The notes: generated by a model not told the origin, from the letters alone. A DNA stretch of 64,000 bases from Lachnospiraceae bacterium (GCA_014239155.1 JAAZZQ010000060.1:62001-126000), one strand, 5' to 3'. Positions 25,709 through 35,134 are shown, counted from the stretch's first letter. Translations and numbers: made by a program.

Positions 25709-26734
25709 TTAAAGAAATGGGGGCTTCTTTCGCTTTTGGGGTGTATAAAGCATCGCTGTGGAGTTGCGTATGATTAAGTGGGGCCTGAGTAATGATTTTG
25801 AGATTGGAACTTTTGCGATAAGCCAGTAAAGAGCAGCGTAAGAGTTCCGACCAAGATCAATTCGGTTCTGACAAATTGTGGTGAGCGCGGGGGTAATCTT
25901 TTCTGCTATAGGCAGATTGTCAAAGCCTACAACGCTTAATTCTTGTGGAATCTTAATGTTTAGGCGCGCGCATTCTTTAATGACACCAATCGCTAATAAA
26001 TCATTACCACATACAATAGCAGTTGCGCCACTTTTTAATAGAGAGGGCAGATGATATTTTGCGCTGTCTTCTACATAATGTCCATGCGCAATTAGATTTT
26101 CATCAATTTTTAAATCATGGCTCTGCATACTGCTAATATACGCATCATATCTGTTGACAGTGACCATCGAATTGGGAGACCCATTGAGCAGAGCAATCTT
26201 AGAGTGACCCAGCTCGGTTAAGTGGTCAATTGCCAAATCAATTCCCTCAAAACTATCTGTGCCAACATAGCCAACATTTGGATTTTTTCGGATATAGTTA
26301 TCAAAGAGAACAGTCGGTATTGTGGTGGTTTGTAATTGGCTCATCCAAGGGTCTTTTAAAGCAAAACCAACCAGAAATCCGCCGTGGAAATTATTCTTAA
26401 CCATATAGCGGTCATAGGGGTCGCGCAATTGTAACAGCGGGGTGATTGGCACAACTGTAACGTCCCAATTATTGCGGATTGCAGCCTGTTTAAAGCCTAG
26501 AATAATATCAAAACCAAAGTCGCCGGGCATTTCATATTGCATGTTTTCAACAAAGATGCAGAGGCGTTTTCTCGTCTCTTTTTTCATGCGTTTTGTGACA
26601 TATCCCATTTCAATTGCGGTGTCAAGAACCAGTTTTTTTAATTCTGGGCTAATATCTTTGGCATCATTTAATCCTTTGGAAACGGTACTGGGAGCGATAC
26701 CAAGACGGTTTGCGATGTCCTTAATTGTAACCAT
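25709..26734 (-). CDS. LacI-family transcriptional regulator
   Basis: The helix-turn-helix at residues 1-25 (TIKDIANRLGIAPSTVSKGLN) and the hinge are classical LacI. A periplasmic-binding-protein-like effector domain follows (about 60-330), with LVGFALKDP, NVGYVGTDSFEG and LSVVGFDNLPIA. The start is the ATG at MVTIKDIA behind AAGAGAG; the ORF track adds 20 residues that no family member has. It converges on lysA and is divergent from the FNT channel gene. Effector and targets are unknown, with no sugar genes adjacent. Confidence 0.9.
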   Translation of the reverse strand: MVTIKDIANRLGIAPSTVSKGLNDAKDISPELKKLVLDTAIEMGYVTKRMKKETRKRLCIFVENMQYEMPGDFGFDIILGFKQAAIRNNWDVTVVPITPLLQLRDPYDRYMVKNNFHGGFLVGFALKDPWMSQLQTTTIPTVLFDNYIRKNPNVGYVGTDSFEGIDLAIDHLTELGHSKIALLNGSPNSMVTVNRYDAYISSMQSHDLKIDENLIAHGHYVEDSAKYHLPSLLKSGATAIVCGNDLLAIGVIKECARLNIKIPQELSVVGFDNLPIAEKITPALTTICQNRIDLGRNSYAALYWLIAKVPISKSLLRPHLIIRNSTAMLYTPQKRKKPPFL

Positions 26735-26797
26735 AGTGAACACTCTCTTTCGGAAAAATTCGTTCTCTGGGCATTCCAAGAAATGCCTTTGCATATA

Positions 26798-26826
26798 AGT
26801 TTACATGATATAAACATTGTTTTCAA
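26798..26826 (-). promoter_or_regulatory. Promoter and possible self-operator of the LacI-type gene
   Basis: Read on the minus strand, TTGAAA and TAAACT are 17 bases apart. An imperfect dyad GTTTACATGATATAAAC (26799-26815, one mismatched pair) covers the -10 and spacer, a plausible autoregulatory site. Confidence 0.42.
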
Positions 26827-26857
26827 CTCCTATCACAAAATTATCAGGGAAAATTAT

Positions 26858-26885
26858 TTGCAAATTATATTTTATGCGTTATAAT
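26858..26885 (+). promoter_or_regulatory. Promoter of the FNT channel gene
   Basis: TTGCAA and a perfect TATAAT are 16 bases apart. The leader is about 120 bases with no structure that I recognise. Confidence 0.6.
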
Positions 26886-27013
26886 CTTAAATAGATAGCA
26901 AAGAAAAGTGATACATTATATGACAAAAAGCTTTATAGTCCGTCAAATAGGTATTACTAATATTGCACAAAATAGTCTTGCAGAGTCTATAAAAAGAAAA
27001 GGGAGATGAGAAA

Positions 27014-27871
27014 ATGGAGAATGCATTTAACACACCAGTGCAGGTGTTAGACGCAAATATGAATGCGGGAGAAGGGAAAGTAAAACTTCCCATATTGAAG
27101 TGTATCTTACTTGGTATAATGGCGGGGGCGTTTATTGCGTTTGGTGGAGCGTCGAGTAATGCCGCGGTACATAATATTGCAAATCAGGGACTTTCCAAAA
27201 CCCTTGCGGGGTGTATTTTCCCAGTTGGTTTAATGATGATTGTCTTTGTGGGAGGAGAACTTTTTACAGGAGATTGTCTTTTGATTGCAGGGGTGGTGGA
27301 CAAGCGATTTCGTGCGCTTGCAATGATTAAGACGCTTGTTATTGTATTTTTTAGTAATATGGTTGGTGCGGTATTGATTGCGACATTGGTATATTTTAGT
27401 GGCCTACTTGACTACACAAATGGAGCGCTTGGTGCGTTTACGATCAAAGTGGCATATGGTAAGGCGACAATTACGCCGTTTAAGGCAATATGTTCTGGGA
27501 TTCTCTGTAATATTCTTGTGTGTATGGCAGTGTTGATGGCGACTGCTGCAAAGGATATTGCAGGAAAGGTGTGGGCAATCTTTTTTCCAATTTGCGCATT
27601 TGTCGTTGGCGGTTGGGAGCACTGTGTTGCCAACATGTTTTATATTCCTGCTGGAATTATTGCAAGTATGAATGATACCTATGTGGCAAAGGCGGAAGAA
27701 CTGTATGGCATTACTGCGGACCAGATTGTATCCAACCTGACAATTGGTGGTTTTGCATCAAATTTGATTCCAGTTACAATTGGAAATATTCTTGGTGGTA
27801 TGGTGTTTATTGCACTTCCGTTGTATGCAATACATAAAAGCAAGCTTGTAAATAATATAAAGCGATTTTAA
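27014..27871 (+). CDS. Formate/nitrite transporter family channel (FNT)
   Basis: FNT proteins form pentameric membrane channels for formate, nitrite or hydrosulfide. Six membrane helices can be placed. The family motifs are clear: FIAFGGASSNAAVHN early, FVGGELFTGDCLL, the central ILCNILVCMAVLMA and the late WEHCVANMFYIPAG carrying the conserved pore His. The length of 285 residues is normal. The GDCLL variant and the absence of nitrite genes nearby fit formate export in a fermenter, but the substrate is inferred. The start is behind GGGAGATGAG. A MITE-like copy inserted just after the stop. Confidence 0.92.
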   Translation: MENAFNTPVQVLDANMNAGEGKVKLPILKCILLGIMAGAFIAFGGASSNAAVHNIANQGLSKTLAGCIFPVGLMMIVFVGGELFTGDCLLIAGVVDKRFRALAMIKTLVIVFFSNMVGAVLIATLVYFSGLLDYTNGALGAFTIKVAYGKATITPFKAICSGILCNILVCMAVLMATAAKDIAGKVWAIFFPICAFVVGGWEHCVANMFYIPAGIIASMNDTYVAKAEELYGITADQIVSNLTIGGFASNLIPVTIGNILGGMVFIALPLYAIHKSKLVNNIKRF

Positions 27872-27881
27872 TGTGTTAAAC

Positions 27882-28018
27882 GTTACAGTTCAGTCTAGGA
27901 CTTTGCATTTACTGCAAAGTCCGTAAAACGGTGTTGCGGTTGAGAAACATCAAGCCACCGCGAAGTGGTTTTGCATGGCTTGATGCACGTAACAGGAAGC
28001 CGAAGGCTGAACTGTTAC
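27882..28018 (+). repeat. Interspersed MITE-like element, copy D
   Basis: The 137-bp element has ends GTTACAGTTCAG and CTGAACTGTTAC. It is flanked directly by TGTTAAAC and TGTTAAAT (7 of 8). Hairpins are GGACTTTGCA-tttac-TGCAAAGTCC, CATCAAGCC/GGCTTGATG with inner CCAC/GTGG, and GTAACAGgaAGCC-gaa-GGCTgaaCTGTTAC. The left duplication begins three bases after the FNT stop codon, so the insertion just missed the gene. Confidence 0.9.
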
Positions 28019-28049
28019 TGTTAAATTGTTTTTACGATGGTTGTTTTTG

Positions 28050-28093
28050 TAAGAAATCGGGCAGGAAAACCTGCTCGATTTCTTATGCATTTT
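28050..28093 (+). terminator. Intrinsic terminator downstream of FNT gene and copy D
   Basis: TAAGAAATCGGGCAGG-aaaa-CCTGCTCGATTTCTTA is a 16-bp stem with one G-U pair, followed by a T-rich run. Copy D therefore lies between the FNT stop and its terminator and is probably transcribed as part of the 3' end. Confidence 0.85.
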
Positions 28094-28183
28094 TTGATAC
28101 GAAATACAAAGAGATTTTGCGGGTTCTATACATTTTTGGAGATTTAAGGAAACGGTTGTATATTTTTAAGGAGTGAATGAATT

Positions 28184-28687
28184 ATGAATGACAAATTGAC
28201 AAGAAATGATATTAAAAAGATGGAGGAGGAAATTGAGCACAGAAAACTTGTAATACGAAAAGAGGCGTTGGAGGCAGTAAAGGAAGCACGTGCGCAGGGA
28301 GACTTGAGTGAAAATTTTGAGTACTATGCTGCCAAGAAATTTAAAAATCAAAATGAAAGTCGTATACGTTATCTTGAGCGTATGATTAAGACTGCACAGA
28401 TTATTGAGGATAATACCAAGGAGGATGAGATTGGATTAAATAAAACAGTGGAGGTTGAGTTTGTGGAAGATGGCACAGTTGAGACGTATCGTCTGGTGAC
28501 AACTGTGCGCAACAATCCTTTGCAGGGGCTTATTAGTATTGAATCTCCTATTGGAAAGGCGCTTGCAGGACATAAGTGCGGTGATACAGTACATGTACAA
28601 GTAAACAGTGATTTTGGTTATGATGTGGTGGTAAAGTCCGTAGAAAATACACCAGATGATGATTCTATTGCACTGCGGAAATTTTAA
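28184..28687 (+). CDS. greA: Transcription elongation factor GreA
   Basis: GreA inserts its coiled coil into RNA polymerase and triggers cleavage of backtracked RNA. The N-terminal coiled coil with the acidic tip GDLSENFEY (Asp near 40, Glu near 43) is intact. The C-terminal FKBP-like domain (about 85-167) ends with the expected SPIGKALAGHKCGDTV motif. The start is behind AAGGAG. The ABC-F gene follows 29 bases after its stop. Confidence 0.95.
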   Translation: MNDKLTRNDIKKMEEEIEHRKLVIRKEALEAVKEARAQGDLSENFEYYAAKKFKNQNESRIRYLERMIKTAQIIEDNTKEDEIGLNKTVEVEFVEDGTVETYRLVTTVRNNPLQGLISIESPIGKALAGHKCGDTVHVQVNSDFGYDVVVKSVENTPDDDSIALRKF

Positions 28688-28716
28688 AATAATAAAGAAA
28701 GGAAAGGGTATTTTGC

Positions 28717-30552
28717 ATGAATCTAATAAATATAGAAAATATTACAAAATACTACACAGATACGCCACTTTTTGAAAATGCGTCATTTACTGTTGACGAG
28801 ATGGAGAAAATAGGGATTATTGGCATAAATGGCACAGGAAAGACCACGTTATTAAAGATGCTGATTGGTGCGGAAGTACCAGATCAGGGAAGTATAACAA
28901 GAGCGAATCATCTTGTCATTCGTTATCTACCGCAAAATCCAGATTTTCAGAAGGATAGAACAGTGCTGGAAGCAGTGATGGAAGGAAATCATACACCTGA
29001 AAATGAATGGTCGCTTGAGAGTGATGCTAAGACCATGCTACAACGGCTTGGTATTGTAGCATACGAACAGAAAGTGGACACGCTGTCGGGTGGTCAGCGC
29101 AAGCGCATTGCACTGGCAAATACATTGCTGGCAAAAGCAGATATTTTGGTACTTGACGAGCCAACAAACCATTTAGATTCGTATATGGCAGATTGGTTAG
29201 AGGAATACTTGAAAAATTATAGGGGTGCACTGGTGATGGTGACACATGACCGTTACTTTCTTGACAGTGTGTCTAATCGAATTGTGGAGATTGACAAGGG
29301 AAAAATTTATAGTTATCAAACGAATTATACCGGTTTTCTGGAGTTAAAAGCACAGCGCGAGGAGATGGAACTTGCAACAGAACGCAAAAGACAAAGTATT
29401 TTACGTGTGGAAATTGAGTGGATGAAACGCGGTGCACGCGCTAGAAGCACCAAACAGAAAGCGCATATCCAGCGTTATGAGAATCTTGCGGCACAAAAAG
29501 GACCACAACAGGATGCACAATTAGAGTTAAGCTCGGTTTCTACTCGTATGGGAAAAAGTACGATAGAGTTGCAGCATATTACAAAGGGCTATGATGGAAA
29601 GAGACTGATCAATGACTTTAGCTATATTTTTCTAAAAAATGATAGGATTGGTTTTATTGGAGAAAATGGCTGTGGTAAAACAACACTGATGAAAATTATT
29701 TGTGGTGTGGAGTCGCCTGACTCGGGCGAAGTTTTAACAGGACAGACCATTCAAATTGGATATTATGCGCAGGAGATTCAAAATGATGTACAGGCAGGTC
29801 TTGCTTATATGAAACCAGATATGCGTGTTATTGACTATATTAGGAATACAGCAGAGTATGTACAGACGGTGGATGGTTCTATTTCAGCCTCAGTGATGTT
29901 GGATAGATTTCTGTTTCCGCCAGAAAAACAGTATGGATTGCTCGGCAAACTTTCCGGTGGGGAGCGACGCAGATTAAACCTTTTGCGGGTGTTGATGGAG
30001 GCGCCAAATGTACTGATTTTAGACGAGCCCACCAATGATTTGGATATACAAACTTTGACAATTCTTGAGGATTATCTGGATCACTTTGACGGCATTGTGA
30101 TTGCAGTCTCACATGACCGCTATTTTCTGGATCGTGTTGTGCGACGAATTTTTGCCTTTCAAGAAGGGACAATCAGACAGTACGAGGGTGGATTTACTGA
30201 TTATCAAGCAAGACGGCAGCAGGAGGAAACTGTTAGATCAGAGGAGAACGAAACAAAAAGCACAGAAAAAAAAGCTGCGGTAAGCCTAAAAACAGTAAAA
30301 AATCGTCAGGAAAAATTAAAGTTTACCTATAAAGAGCAAAAAGAATATGAGACAATAGAGGAAGAAATCACATCACTAGAAGAAAAATTGCAGAAATTAG
30401 AAACAGAAATGATAGAAAATGGTTATGACTTTGTGAAGTTAAATGAGTTGACAATTGAAAAGGAGTCGATAGAACAACTTCTTGAGGAGAAGATGGAACG
30501 CTGGATGTATTTACAGGATTTGGCAGAAAAGATTGCACAGCAAAATAAATAA
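28717..30552 (+). CDS. ABC-F family ATPase (Uup-like)
   Basis: This is a soluble protein with two ABC domains and no membrane segments; ABC-F proteins act on the ribosome. Domain 1 has GINGTGKTT, LSGGQRKR and LVLDEPTNHLD. Domain 2 has GENGCGKTT, LSGGERRR and LILDEPTNDLD. The linker between them (about 240-280) carries the basic helix with RARSTKQKAHIQR. The tail (about 535-611) is a coiled coil as in Uup. This fits a housekeeping translation factor rather than an antibiotic-resistance protein, but sequence alone does not settle that. It is co-oriented with greA. Confidence 0.92.
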   Translation: MNLINIENITKYYTDTPLFENASFTVDEMEKIGIIGINGTGKTTLLKMLIGAEVPDQGSITRANHLVIRYLPQNPDFQKDRTVLEAVMEGNHTPENEWSLESDAKTMLQRLGIVAYEQKVDTLSGGQRKRIALANTLLAKADILVLDEPTNHLDSYMADWLEEYLKNYRGALVMVTHDRYFLDSVSNRIVEIDKGKIYSYQTNYTGFLELKAQREEMELATERKRQSILRVEIEWMKRGARARSTKQKAHIQRYENLAAQKGPQQDAQLELSSVSTRMGKSTIELQHITKGYDGKRLINDFSYIFLKNDRIGFIGENGCGKTTLMKIICGVESPDSGEVLTGQTIQIGYYAQEIQNDVQAGLAYMKPDMRVIDYIRNTAEYVQTVDGSISASVMLDRFLFPPEKQYGLLGKLSGGERRRLNLLRVLMEAPNVLILDEPTNDLDIQTLTILEDYLDHFDGIVIAVSHDRYFLDRVVRRIFAFQEGTIRQYEGGFTDYQARRQQEETVRSEENETKSTEKKAAVSLKTVKNRQEKLKFTYKEQKEYETIEEEITSLEEKLQKLETEMIENGYDFVKLNELTIEKESIEQLLEEKMERWMYLQDLAEKIAQQNK

Positions 30553-30611
30553 AAACCTATAGAAAATTTCGACTGTGCGGTTGCTGTTTGATAACACATG
30601 ATTGTAAAAAT

Positions 30612-30766
30612 GTTATAGTTTAGTATAGGACTTTGCATTGATTGCAAAGTCCGTGAAACCGCATAGCAGTTGAGATGCATCAAGCCACCGAACGTGGCTT
30701 TGACGTTGTGAAGCGATGGTGCATGGCTTGATGTTTGTAACAGGAAGTCAAATGCTAAATTATTAC
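30612..30766 (+). repeat. Interspersed MITE-like element, copy E
   Basis: The 155-bp element has ends GTTATAGTTTAG and CTAAATTATTAC. Flanks GTAAAAAT and AGAAAAGT match at 5 of 8 positions, so it is older. Hairpin 1 is GGACTTTGCA-ttgat-TGCAAAGTCC, and hairpin 2 is CATCAAGCC/GGCTTGATG with a loop about 18 bases longer than in copies B and D. It lies in the 3' region of the ABC-F gene. Confidence 0.8.
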
Positions 30767-30805
30767 AGAAAAGTGTGAAAAAAGTGTGAAAAGAATAATA
30801 AGGTA

Positions 30806-30834
30806 TTGACTTATTTTTTTATCTGGAATAATAT
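30806..30834 (+). promoter_or_regulatory. Promoter of the marR-ABC exporter operon
   Basis: TTGACT and TAATAT are 17 bases apart. Directly downstream the near-repeats CGAACAGTT and CGAACAATT are a possible binding site for the MarR product. Confidence 0.7.
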
Positions 30835-30910
30835 GTTAGTACACGAACAGTTTGAATGCGAACAATTAATATTTGGAGATTAAAAATAACAGGAATGAGG
30901 TGAATATCGT

Positions 30911-31378
30911 ATGGAGGAGTTTAAACATTGTTGTGATGACAAGTCTGAAAAGTACAAACTTGGAAACATTATTAGGGGGCTGCACGGTGCATTTGGAAAG
31001 AAATTTATGACGTGTGGCATGGCGGCGGGACTTGATGAGGTAACATTAATGCATGGTTGGATTATGGGCTATCTTCATTATAATCAGGAAAGAGCGATTT
31101 ATCAGAAGACAATTGAGTCTGACTTTAATATTAGACGTTCTACAGTGACAACAATATTGCAACTTATGGAAAAGAAAGGCTATATTAGACGGTCATCAGT
31201 GGAGGGAGATGCTCGGCTGAAGCAAATATCGCTCACAGAGCAGGGAATGGAGACTGCTATCAAAGCGAAGGCGACGATTGATAATATGGAAAGTAGTATT
31301 GTGGAAGGAATCGCGCCTGATAAACTGGAGATTTTTTATGAGGTAGCACAAAGGCTTATAACCAATATGGAACAATAG
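30911..31378 (+). CDS. MarR-family transcriptional regulator
   Basis: The winged helix (about 45-125) has the recognition segment DFNIRRSTVTTILQLMEKKGYI and the wing RRSSVEGDARLKQISLTEQG, both typical of MarR. The length of 155 residues is normal. It is the first gene of an operon with two ABC exporter half-transporters, a common layout in which the regulator senses the exported drug or a metabolite. The ATG follows GAGGTGAATATC. Confidence 0.92.
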   Translation: MEEFKHCCDDKSEKYKLGNIIRGLHGAFGKKFMTCGMAAGLDEVTLMHGWIMGYLHYNQERAIYQKTIESDFNIRRSTVTTILQLMEKKGYIRRSSVEGDARLKQISLTEQGMETAIKAKATIDNMESSIVEGIAPDKLEIFYEVAQRLITNMEQ

Positions 31379-31472
31379 TTTGATAAATGTAGAGTTCATT
31401 TGTTTTGACAATAGTATAAAATTGCAACATACGTTTTTCTACAATTCCTTAAAAATGAATGGAGGTTTGATT

Positions 31473-33221
31473 ATGCTAAAAGTATTAGGCGCACAAATTA
31501 AGGAGTTTAAAAAAGATTCCATACTTACGCCTGTCTTTATGATTTTAGAAGTAATCATGGAAATGGTTATTCCGCTGCTGATGGCATCCATTATTGACGA
31601 GGGTGTCAACAATGGAAATTTAAACCATATCTATAAGATTGGTGGTCTGATGATTGTGGTGGCACTCATTGGATTGTGGGCAGGACTGATGGGGGCAAAG
31701 TATGGTGCGAGAGCATCGACGGGTTTTGCGAGAAATCTTAGAAAGGCAATGTTTGAGAATATTCAGACATATTCGTTCTCCAACATTGACAAATATTCTA
31801 CATCAAGTCTAATAACACGACTCACGACAGATGTGACAAATATACAAAATGCGTTTCAAATGATATTGCGCATGGCAATGCGTGCGCCAGCATCTATGAT
31901 TATTGCAATGGTAATGGCGTTTTCTATCAATGCGCGACTTGCCAGCATTTATCTTGTCGCAGTGCTGTTTCTTGCAGTTTGTCTTGCATTTATTATGCCG
32001 CGGGCAAACAAGTATTTTCGGCAGGTCTTTGAAAAGTATGATGATTTGAATGCCAGTGTGCAGGAGAATGTGTCTGCGATTCGTGTTGTGAAAGCATATG
32101 TGCGTGAGGACTATGAAAAAGATAAGTTTGCCAAGGCAAATCAAAATATCTATAACATGTTTTTGAAGGCAGAGAAACTTGTTGTCGTCAATATGCCATT
32201 GATGCAAGTGACAGTGTATGCCTGCATTCTGCTAATTTCGTGGCTGGGTGCTAAGACGATTGTCGCAGGAAATCTCACGACAGGCGAGATGATGAGTTTG
32301 CTTGCATATTGTATGAATATTTTAATGAGTTTAATGATGGTTTCTATGATTTTTGTTATGCTTTCTATGAGTTACGCCAGTGCAAAGCGTATTGCAGAGG
32401 TTTTGACAGAGCAGACAGATTTACAAAATCCAGAGAACCCAGTAACAGATGTAAAGGATGGCAGCATTGTATTTCAAGATGTGTCTTTTGCTTACAACAA
32501 GGACAGTAAGGCAGTTTTAAATCATATTAATCTGGAAATTAAGTCAGGCGAAACTATTGGAATTATCGGTGGCACAGGAAGCGCAAAATCAAGTCTAGTC
32601 AATTTAATTAGTCGTCTTTATGATGTTACTTCTGGGGAGCTTTTGGTCGGCGGGCTTGATGTGCGAAAATATGATATGGAATCGCTTAGAAATCAAGTTG
32701 CAGTTGTATTACAGAAAAACGTATTGTTTAGTGGTACAATTTTTGAAAACTTGCGCTGGGGTGACAAGAATGCTTCGGAGGAAGAATGCATTCGAGCGTG
32801 CAAACTTGCCTGTGCAGACGAATTTATTCAGAAGATGCCTGAGAAATACAATACATTTATTGAGCAGGGTGGCACAAATGTGTCCGGCGGGCAAAAGCAG
32901 CGACTTTGTATTGCGCGGGCGCTGCTCAAAAAACCACGAATTTTAATATTAGACGATAGTACTAGTGCGGTGGACACTGCCACAGATGCCAAGATTAGAA
33001 AGGCGTTTGCGGAGGAGATTCCAGACACAACCAAACTGATTATTGCACAGAGAGTAAGTAGTGTACAGAATGCAGACCGCATTATTGTGATGGACAATGG
33101 CAATGTGACTGCATTTGATACACATGAGGAGCTGTTAAAAACCAGTCCGATTTACCGCGAGGTATTTGAATCGCAGACAGGCGGAAATGCGGACTTTGAC
33201 CAGAATGGAGGTGACAACTAA
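31473..33221 (+). CDS. ABC exporter half-transporter with degenerate ATPase site
   Basis: The start is the ATG behind GGAGG, giving a 582-residue protein; the 31 residues upstream in the track are untranslated leader. An exporter-type membrane domain with six helices (about 15-310) is followed by an ATPase domain. Walker A reads GGTGSAKS (Ala in place of the usual Gly) and the signature is VSGGQKQR. Walker B ends ILDDSTSAVD with Asp in place of catalytic Glu, and the switch reads IIAQRVS with Gln in place of His. This is the pattern of the inactive-site partner in heterodimeric exporters such as BmrCD or TM287/288. Its stop overlaps the next start by one base. Confidence 0.93.
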   Translation: MLKVLGAQIKEFKKDSILTPVFMILEVIMEMVIPLLMASIIDEGVNNGNLNHIYKIGGLMIVVALIGLWAGLMGAKYGARASTGFARNLRKAMFENIQTYSFSNIDKYSTSSLITRLTTDVTNIQNAFQMILRMAMRAPASMIIAMVMAFSINARLASIYLVAVLFLAVCLAFIMPRANKYFRQVFEKYDDLNASVQENVSAIRVVKAYVREDYEKDKFAKANQNIYNMFLKAEKLVVVNMPLMQVTVYACILLISWLGAKTIVAGNLTTGEMMSLLAYCMNILMSLMMVSMIFVMLSMSYASAKRIAEVLTEQTDLQNPENPVTDVKDGSIVFQDVSFAYNKDSKAVLNHINLEIKSGETIGIIGGTGSAKSSLVNLISRLYDVTSGELLVGGLDVRKYDMESLRNQVAVVLQKNVLFSGTIFENLRWGDKNASEEECIRACKLACADEFIQKMPEKYNTFIEQGGTNVSGGQKQRLCIARALLKKPRILILDDSTSAVDTATDAKIRKAFAEEIPDTTKLIIAQRVSSVQNADRIIVMDNGNVTAFDTHEELLKTSPIYREVFESQTGGNADFDQNGGDN

Positions 33222-35134
33222 TGCCAGGACCAGGACATCCAATGAGAGGACCAAGAGGAGCCAAACCAAAGATTGAAAATCCGGGTAAGCTTTTTCGCAG
33301 GCTTATGGGGTATGTGCTCAAAAATTATACGCCGCATGTAATTGTTGTTGTGATATGTATTTTTGTCGGTGTATTTGCAAACATTCAGGGAACATTATTT
33401 ACACAGACACTGATTGACGAGTATATTATGCCGCTTTTAGGAACGGATAATCCAGACTTTTCTGGACTTGCACAGGCAATTTTTCGGGTGGCATGTTTTT
33501 ATGCAGTTGGAGTTGTATCTTCCTATTTATATAATAGAATTATGATTAATGTCAGTCAGGGCACTATGCGCGGAATTCGTACAGATATGTTTAACAAGAT
33601 GGAATCGCTTCCTATTAAATATTTTGATACGCACCCGCATGGAGACATTATGTCAAGATACACCAATGATATTGATACTTTGAGGCAGATGATTAGCCAG
33701 AGTATGCCGCAATGTCTGAATAGTGCTATCACAATTGTCAGTGTTTTTATCAGTATGATTATTTTAAGTGTACCATTGACAGTCACAACATTAATTATGG
33801 TATCCTTAATGCTATTTGTCACAAAGAAGGCGGCAGGACTTTCCGGCAGATATTTTGTAGCACAGCAGAAGGCAATTGGCTCTGTAAATGGATTTGTCGA
33901 GGAGATGATGGAGGGGCAGAAGGTTGTGAAAGTGTTCTGCCACGAGGAAGAGAGTATGGCGCGTTTTAACAAGCTGAATGAGGAACTGTTTGAGAGCTCT
34001 TACAATGCGAATCAGTTTGCAAATATGCTTGGACCAATTAATGCACAGCTTGGAAATTTGAGCTATGTGGTGTGTGCAATTGTCGGGGGGGCGTTGGCGC
34101 TTGGAAATATTGGAGGGCTTACACTTGGCGGTCTTGCAAGCTTCCTTACATTTAACAAGAGTTTTAACATGCCAATTAACCAGGTGAGCCAACAGTTTAA
34201 CTCCATTGTGATGGCGCTTGCCGGTGCTGATCGTATTTTTAAGATGCTAGATGAGGAGCCGGAGGCGGATGACGGATATGTTATGCTAGTCAACGCTGAG
34301 GAAATCAATGGTGAGATTCGGGAGACGACAAAACATACGGGTATGTGGGCATGGAAGCATTATCACAAAGACAGTGACACAACGACTTATCAGCGACTAG
34401 AGGGGGCTGTTGTATTTGATGATGTGGACTTTGGATACACAGATGACAAGATTGTGCTGCACAATATTAAGATGTTTGCGGAGCCCGGGCAGAAGATTGC
34501 GTTTGTTGGTTCCACGGGTGCAGGCAAGACAACAATCACAAATCTTATCAATCGTTTTTATGATATTCAAGATGGAAAAATTCGATATGATGCAATTAAT
34601 GTGAACAAGATAAAGAAGGCGGATTTACGCCGTTCCCTTGGTATTGTGCTGCAGGATACACATTTGTTTACGGCTACGGTAATGGAAAATATTCGCTATG
34701 GCAAACTAGACGCCACAGACGACGAGGTTATCGCGGCGGCAAAGCTTGCCAATGCGCATGAATTTATTGAGAAACTCCCCGATGGATACAATACATTGCT
34801 GACAGGTGATGGTGCGAACCTAAGCCAAGGGCAAAGGCAGTTACTTGCGATTGCGCGCGCTGCGATTGCGGACCCGCCGGCTTTGATTCTTGATGAGGCG
34901 ACCAGCTCGATTGACACGCGCACAGAGAAGATTGTGCAGGATGGCATGGATAAGTTGATGAAGGGAAGAACAACGTTTGTGATTGCGCATAGACTTTCCA
35001 CTGTCAAAAATAGTGATTGCATTATGGTACTTGAGCAGGGCAGAATTATTGAGCGGGGTACACATGATGAGCTTATTGAGGCAAAAGGCAAGTATTATCA
35101 ACTTTACACTGGAAATGCAATTGCGGCAAGTTGA
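33221..35134 (+). CDS. ABC exporter half-transporter with canonical ATPase site
   Basis: This is the partner of the preceding gene. After a basic, Pro-rich N-terminus and six membrane helices comes an ATPase domain with Walker A GSTGAGKTT, signature LSQGQRQLLAIARA, catalytic Glu in LILDEATSSID and switch His in IAHRLSTVK. An insertion of about 45 residues (TTKHTGMWAWKHYHKD region) precedes the ATPase, as in its BmrD-like relatives. The complementary site defects of the two proteins imply an obligate heterodimer. The substrate is unknown; multidrug or peptide export is typical. Confidence 0.94.
   Translation: MPGPGHPMRGPRGAKPKIENPGKLFRRLMGYVLKNYTPHVIVVVICIFVGVFANIQGTLFTQTLIDEYIMPLLGTDNPDFSGLAQAIFRVACFYAVGVVSSYLYNRIMINVSQGTMRGIRTDMFNKMESLPIKYFDTHPHGDIMSRYTNDIDTLRQMISQSMPQCLNSAITIVSVFISMIILSVPLTVTTLIMVSLMLFVTKKAAGLSGRYFVAQQKAIGSVNGFVEEMMEGQKVVKVFCHEEESMARFNKLNEELFESSYNANQFANMLGPINAQLGNLSYVVCAIVGGALALGNIGGLTLGGLASFLTFNKSFNMPINQVSQQFNSIVMALAGADRIFKMLDEEPEADDGYVMLVNAEEINGEIRETTKHTGMWAWKHYHKDSDTTTYQRLEGAVVFDDVDFGYTDDKIVLHNIKMFAEPGQKIAFVGSTGAGKTTITNLINRFYDIQDGKIRYDAINVNKIKKADLRRSLGIVLQDTHLFTATVMENIRYGKLDATDDEVIAAAKLANAHEFIEKLPDGYNTLLTGDGANLSQGQRQLLAIARAAIADPPALILDEATSSIDTRTEKIVQDGMDKLMKGRTTFVIAHRLSTVKNSDCIMVLEQGRIIERGTHDELIEAKGKYYQLYTGNAIAAS

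Noticed and set aside
27931-28176. 81-residue ORF after the FNT gene
   Set aside because: It runs through the MITE-like copy D and the terminator hairpin and has no ribosome site.
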